7,779 nt of DNA from Desulfobacterales bacterium (GTDB lineage: Bacteria; Desulfobacterota; Dissulfuribacteria; Dissulfuribacterales; JAMONC01), in NCBI GenBank assembly GCA_027066725.1, contig JAMONC010000292.1, forward strand, positions 1 through 7,779, in the 5' to 3' direction. Shown in pieces: positions 5,311 to 7,779 of this stretch. Numbering within the stretch: the first letter of the stretch is position 1; every line of letters begins with the position of its first letter. The notes below the pieces were generated by a model, which worked only from the letters and a program-made list of their open reading frames with translations, was not told the DNA's origin and made no database searches. Both the position numbers and the translations under genes were made by a program.

Positions 5311-6780
5311 TTACTTAATCTTGGGCCTCTTGCGTCTATTTGAGGGTAAGATCCCAAGCATCTCTCTATACTTTGCTACGGTCCTACGTGCAATTTTTAT
5401 GTTATCCTTTGCAAGAATCTCTACAATTTGTTTATCACTATAAGGTTTTGTAGGATCTTCAGATTGTATGAGTTGTTTAATCCTTTCTTTTACACTTTGT
5501 GCCGCAATATCAGAACCATTTCCATCTCGTCTACTAAGACCCGTACTAAAGAAAAATTTTAGCTCAAAGATTCCTTGAGGAGTGTGTACATATTTATTTG
5601 TAGTAACTCTACTAATTGTAGATTCATGCATTCCCACATCTTCTGCTACATCCCTTAGTACTAGAGGTTTTAAATATGCAATACCTTTATCTAAAAACTC
5701 TCTTTGAAATTTTACAATACTTTTTGTAACTTTATAAATAGTTTTTTGTCTTTGGTGTATACTTTTTATAAGCCAGATGGCAGACTTTAGCTTTTCTTGA
5801 ATGAATTCTTTTGTTGGATTTGGTGCTTCTGGATTATTTAAGGTCTCTTTATAATATTGACTAATCTTAAGACGAGGAAGATCTTCTTCATTTAAAGTAA
5901 CTACATATTCATCATCAACTTTATAAACATATATATCAGGTACAATATATTGGACTTCATCAGTGGAATAAGCTCTTCCTGGTCGAGGGTCTAAATTAGT
6001 AATTATTTGAATTGCAGCAGCTACTTCTTCTACACTTGTTTTGGTGGCTTTAGCTATTGCTTGATAGTTATGCCTTTCTACATAATGGAGATATTTATCA
6101 ACTATTTTTCTAACTAAAGGATCTTTTATACCTAAATAATCTAATTGTACTAGTAAACATTCTCTTAAATCACGCGCAGCAATACCTACAGGGTCAAACA
6201 TTTGAATCTGTTTTAATACTTTTTCAACTTTGCCAACATCACATTTTACTTCTTTTGCAATTTCTTCTAAGCTTATAGCTAAGTAGCCGTTTTTGTCTAA
6301 ATTTCCTATTATAAGGCAGCCTATTTGTCTTTCTAGGTCATCCATTCTACTCATTTGAAGCTGCCATAATAGATGTTCTGTAATATCTGTGCCCTTTGAA
6401 ATCATATTTTCATAATTGGGCACCTCTTTTTCTTCAAATGAGTAAGAAGGCAAAGAAGATGAAGCCTTATAATCATCGTCTATATATTCAGACCAATCTA
6501 CTTCTTTTAAGGCCTTTTCTTCCCATGGAGTTTGTTCTGCTTCTGAAGAAGATAAACTAGGAATATGATCTACTTCTATATTTGTAAGTTCTAAACTTTC
6601 TCCACTTCTCCATTCTTCTTCTGTTGCTTCTTCTAATACAGGATTTTGTTCTAGCTCTTGATTAATTGTTTCAATAAGTTCTATACGAGATAGTTGAAGC
6701 AGTTTTATAGCCTGTTGCAACTGGGGAGTCATTACCAGTTGCTGACTAAGTTTTAATTGCTGACGTAGTTCAAGAGCCAT
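5311..6780 (-). CDS. rpoN: RNA polymerase sigma-54 factor
   Basis: A 489-residue sigma-54, which recruits RNA polymerase to -24/-12 promoters that need an AAA+ activator. Region I is the Gln/Leu-rich N-terminus (about 1-50, LRQQLKLSQQLVMTPQLQQAIKLLQLS), which contacts the activator. Region II is acidic (about 51-125, with SEYIDDDY). The core-binding domain spans roughly 130-330, with LDKNGYLAISLEEIA and FDPVGIAARDLRECL. The helix-turn-helix that reads the -12 element lies near 375-411 (LRDVAEDVGMHESTISRVTTNKYV), and the RpoN box ARRTVAKYR, which reads the -24 element, at 464-472. Length and all regions are typical, so it should be functional. An AAGGA site precedes the ATG and lies 6 nt after lptB. 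No sigma-54 activator gene is in the window. Confidence 0.97.
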   Translation of the reverse strand: MALELRQQLKLSQQLVMTPQLQQAIKLLQLSRIELIETINQELEQNPVLEEATEEEWRSGESLELTNIEVDHIPSLSSSEAEQTPWEEKALKEVDWSEYIDDDYKASSSLPSYSFEEKEVPNYENMISKGTDITEHLLWQLQMSRMDDLERQIGCLIIGNLDKNGYLAISLEEIAKEVKCDVGKVEKVLKQIQMFDPVGIAARDLRECLLVQLDYLGIKDPLVRKIVDKYLHYVERHNYQAIAKATKTSVEEVAAAIQIITNLDPRPGRAYSTDEVQYIVPDIYVYKVDDEYVVTLNEEDLPRLKISQYYKETLNNPEAPNPTKEFIQEKLKSAIWLIKSIHQRQKTIYKVTKSIVKFQREFLDKGIAYLKPLVLRDVAEDVGMHESTISRVTTNKYVHTPQGIFELKFFFSTGLSRRDGNGSDIAAQSVKERIKQLIQSEDPTKPYSDKQIVEILAKDNIKIARRTVAKYREMLGILPSNRRKRPKIK

Positions 6781-6783
6781 AGT

Positions 6784-6788
6784 TCCTT
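6784..6788 (-). promoter_or_regulatory. Ribosome binding site of rpoN overlapping the lptB stop
   Basis: AAGGA on the minus strand, 3 nt before the rpoN ATG, overlaps the lptB stop codon (TAAGGA). This fixes the rpoN start and ties its translation to the end of lptB. Confidence 0.6.
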
Positions 6789-7509
6789 ACAGTGAAAAAT
6801 CTTCTCCTAAATAAAATTTTCTTGCTAAATCGCTATTTGCTATATGTTCAGGTGTTCCCTGTTCTATAATTTGTCCTTGATTAACAATATAGCCCAAGTC
6901 ACACACCGTCAAGGTTTCCCTCACATTGTGGTCAGATATTAATATACCAAGTCCTCGTTTTTTAAGTGTTTTTATAATATCTTGTAAATCAGAAATAGCC
7001 AAAGGATCAACACCTGCAAAAGGTTCATCCAATAATATAAATAAAGGCTCTGTAGCAAGGGCTCTAAGTACTTCTACTCGTCTTCTCTCGCCTCCAGAAA
7101 GACTCTGTGCACATTGATCTGCAAGGTATGCTATATCCATATCTTCTAATAATTCTAAAGCCTTTTCTTTTGCCTTCTTCTTTGTTAGACCACGACTTTC
7201 TAATACAAGCTGTATATTTTCACAAACTGTAAGATGCCTAAATACAGAAGGTTCTTGAGGTAAATATGTTATGCCACATCTTGCTCTTTCGTGCATAGCA
7301 AGCCTTGTAATATCTTTATCATTTAAAAGTACTCTTCCCTCGCTTGGCCTTATAAGTCCTGCAATCATATAAAATGTGGTAGTTTTTCCTGCACCATTTG
7401 GGCCTAAAAGGCCAACAATCTTATGATCTGTAACCTCAAGACTTACGTGATCAACAACTATTCTTGATTTATATGCCTTTACTAATTTTTCAGCTTTTAA
7501 TATTGGCAT
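6787..7509 (-). CDS. lptB: LPS export ABC transporter ATP-binding protein
   Basis: A 240-residue ATPase of the LptB2FGC complex, which pulls lipopolysaccharide from the inner membrane and drives it along the LptA bridge to the outer membrane. All ABC motifs are intact: Walker A GPNGAGKT (36-43), Q-loop Q85 in YLPQEPSVF, signature LSGGE (137-141), Walker B FILLDE (157-162, catalytic E162), D-loop AGVDP and the switch histidine H194. The segment TYLPQEPSVFRHLTV is characteristic of LptB within the branched-chain amino-acid transporter-like ATPases. The protein has no membrane segment and acts at the cytoplasmic face. The gene starts at an ATG 1 nt after the lptA stop, with an AAAGG ribosome site overlapping that stop. 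Position before rpoN matches the standard lptA-lptB-rpoN order. Its presence implies an LPS-bearing outer membrane. Confidence 0.97.
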   Translation of the reverse strand: MPILKAEKLVKAYKSRIVVDHVSLEVTDHKIVGLLGPNGAGKTTTFYMIAGLIRPSEGRVLLNDKDITRLAMHERARCGITYLPQEPSVFRHLTVCENIQLVLESRGLTKKKAKEKALELLEDMDIAYLADQCAQSLSGGERRRVEVLRALATEPLFILLDEPFAGVDPLAISDLQDIIKTLKKRGLGILISDHNVRETLTVCDLGYIVNQGQIIEQGTPEHIANSDLARKFYLGEDFSL

Positions 7510-7510
7510 A

Positions 7511-7779
7511 TTACCTTTTTTGACTAGGAAATATAATAGCTTCTACTTTATTGCCTTTTTGAGCGGATACTATGCTTTTATTTTGATTTAAGTATATAGT
7601 AATTATATCACCTTGTATTTGATTATTTGTTTTAATAATTCTAGCATGTCCTTTTAATATGATAACATTCTTGTTTTTAAGAAATAAAGCATAGTCAGAC
7701 AATGCAGTAATAGATTTGTTAGTAATCTTTACATGTCCTTTAGCTGATATTTCTTTTATTCTTCTATTTGTAGAATTAC
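7511..7779 (-). CDS. lptA: LptA/OstA-like LPS-transport periplasmic protein, C-terminal part (cut by window edge)
   Basis: The reading frame is open to the right edge; 88 codons plus the stop are visible, the first complete codon beginning at 7777. A TTG at 7702 is an internal codon, not the start, because the frame continues upstream with plausible family sequence (ISAKGHVKITN). The visible part has the repeated beta-jellyroll pattern of OstA/LptA proteins: ISAKGHVKITN, VIILKGHARIIKTNNQIQGDIITIYLNQNKSIVSA, and a lysine-rich end. LptA bridges the periplasm and hands LPS from LptB2FGC to LptDE. The signal peptide and N-terminal strands lie outside the window. The identity is supported by the adjacent lptB; sequence alone would give only moderate certainty, since LptC and LptD share the fold. 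Confidence 0.82.
   Translation of the reverse strand, partial: NSTNRRIKEISAKGHVKITNKSITALSDYALFLKNKNVIILKGHARIIKTNNQIQGDIITIYLNQNKSIVSAQKGNKVEAIIFPSQKR
7514..7518 (-). promoter_or_regulatory. Ribosome binding site of lptB
   Basis: AAAGG on the minus strand, 4 nt before the lptB ATG, lies at the very end of lptA. It is a modest match, placed correctly for coupled translation. Confidence 0.5.

Noticed and set aside
6926..7117. 63-codon plus-strand open frame inside lptB.
   Set aside because: Antisense shadow of the conserved ABC signature and Walker B region.
1..7779. Search by eye for a defence island, prophage, CRISPR array, transposase, tRNA or riboswitch.
   Set aside because: Every long frame is a housekeeping or small conserved-looking gene, and no direct-repeat array, integrase or structured RNA pattern was visible.

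Overview
The window looks like ordinary chromosome from an AT-rich Gram-negative bacterium. The best guess is a low-GC member of the sulfate-reducing Desulfovibrionales or a related former deltaproteobacterial lineage. That rests on the order lptA-lptB-rpoN-hpf-ptsN-rapZ, a long-form HPF, a stand-alone Smr protein behind a pseudouridine synthase, and a DUF1343/NamZ protein, all of which I associate with that group from memory. The taxonomic call is an inference; no rRNA or other phylogenetic marker is present.

Right half (about 3342-7779, all on the minus strand, read right to left): a tightly packed operon. It holds the 3' end of lptA (cut by the window edge), lptB, rpoN (sigma-54), a long ribosome hibernation factor, ptsN (EIIA-Ntr) and rapZ. 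Gaps are 1 nt (lptA-lptB), 6 nt (lptB-rpoN) and 64 nt (rpoN-hpf, with the strongest Shine-Dalgarno in the window). hpf-ptsN overlap by 4 nt and ptsN-rapZ by 17 nt. The first two genes belong to the LPS transport machine; the rest form the widely conserved sigma-54 / nitrogen-PTS cluster. No sugar-PTS gene follows rapZ inside the window.

Middle (about 2265-3341): a 165-bp AT-rich gap with a good sigma-70-type promoter leads a leftward gene for a small protein with a C-terminal 4Fe-4S motif. Facing it, with only 2 bp between the stop codons, is a rightward 97-residue tryptophan-rich protein of unknown function with its own promoter candidate and a good ribosome binding site.

Left (1-2264): a leftward namZ/DUF1343 gene (putative exo-N-acetylmuramidase or relative) diverges from a rightward pair: an RluA-family pseudouridine synthase and an overlapping Smr-domain protein. 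The 54-bp divergent spacer is almost pure A+T and holds TATAAT-like sequences.

I saw no mobile elements, CRISPR arrays, tRNA/rRNA genes, phage genes or obvious defence system, and no gene-free stretch longer than 300 bases. The items most worth a second look are the altered PEHG-type motif and apparent lack of a signal peptide in the NamZ-like protein, and the facing pair of small, poorly characterised genes (Trp-rich protein and 4Fe-4S protein).
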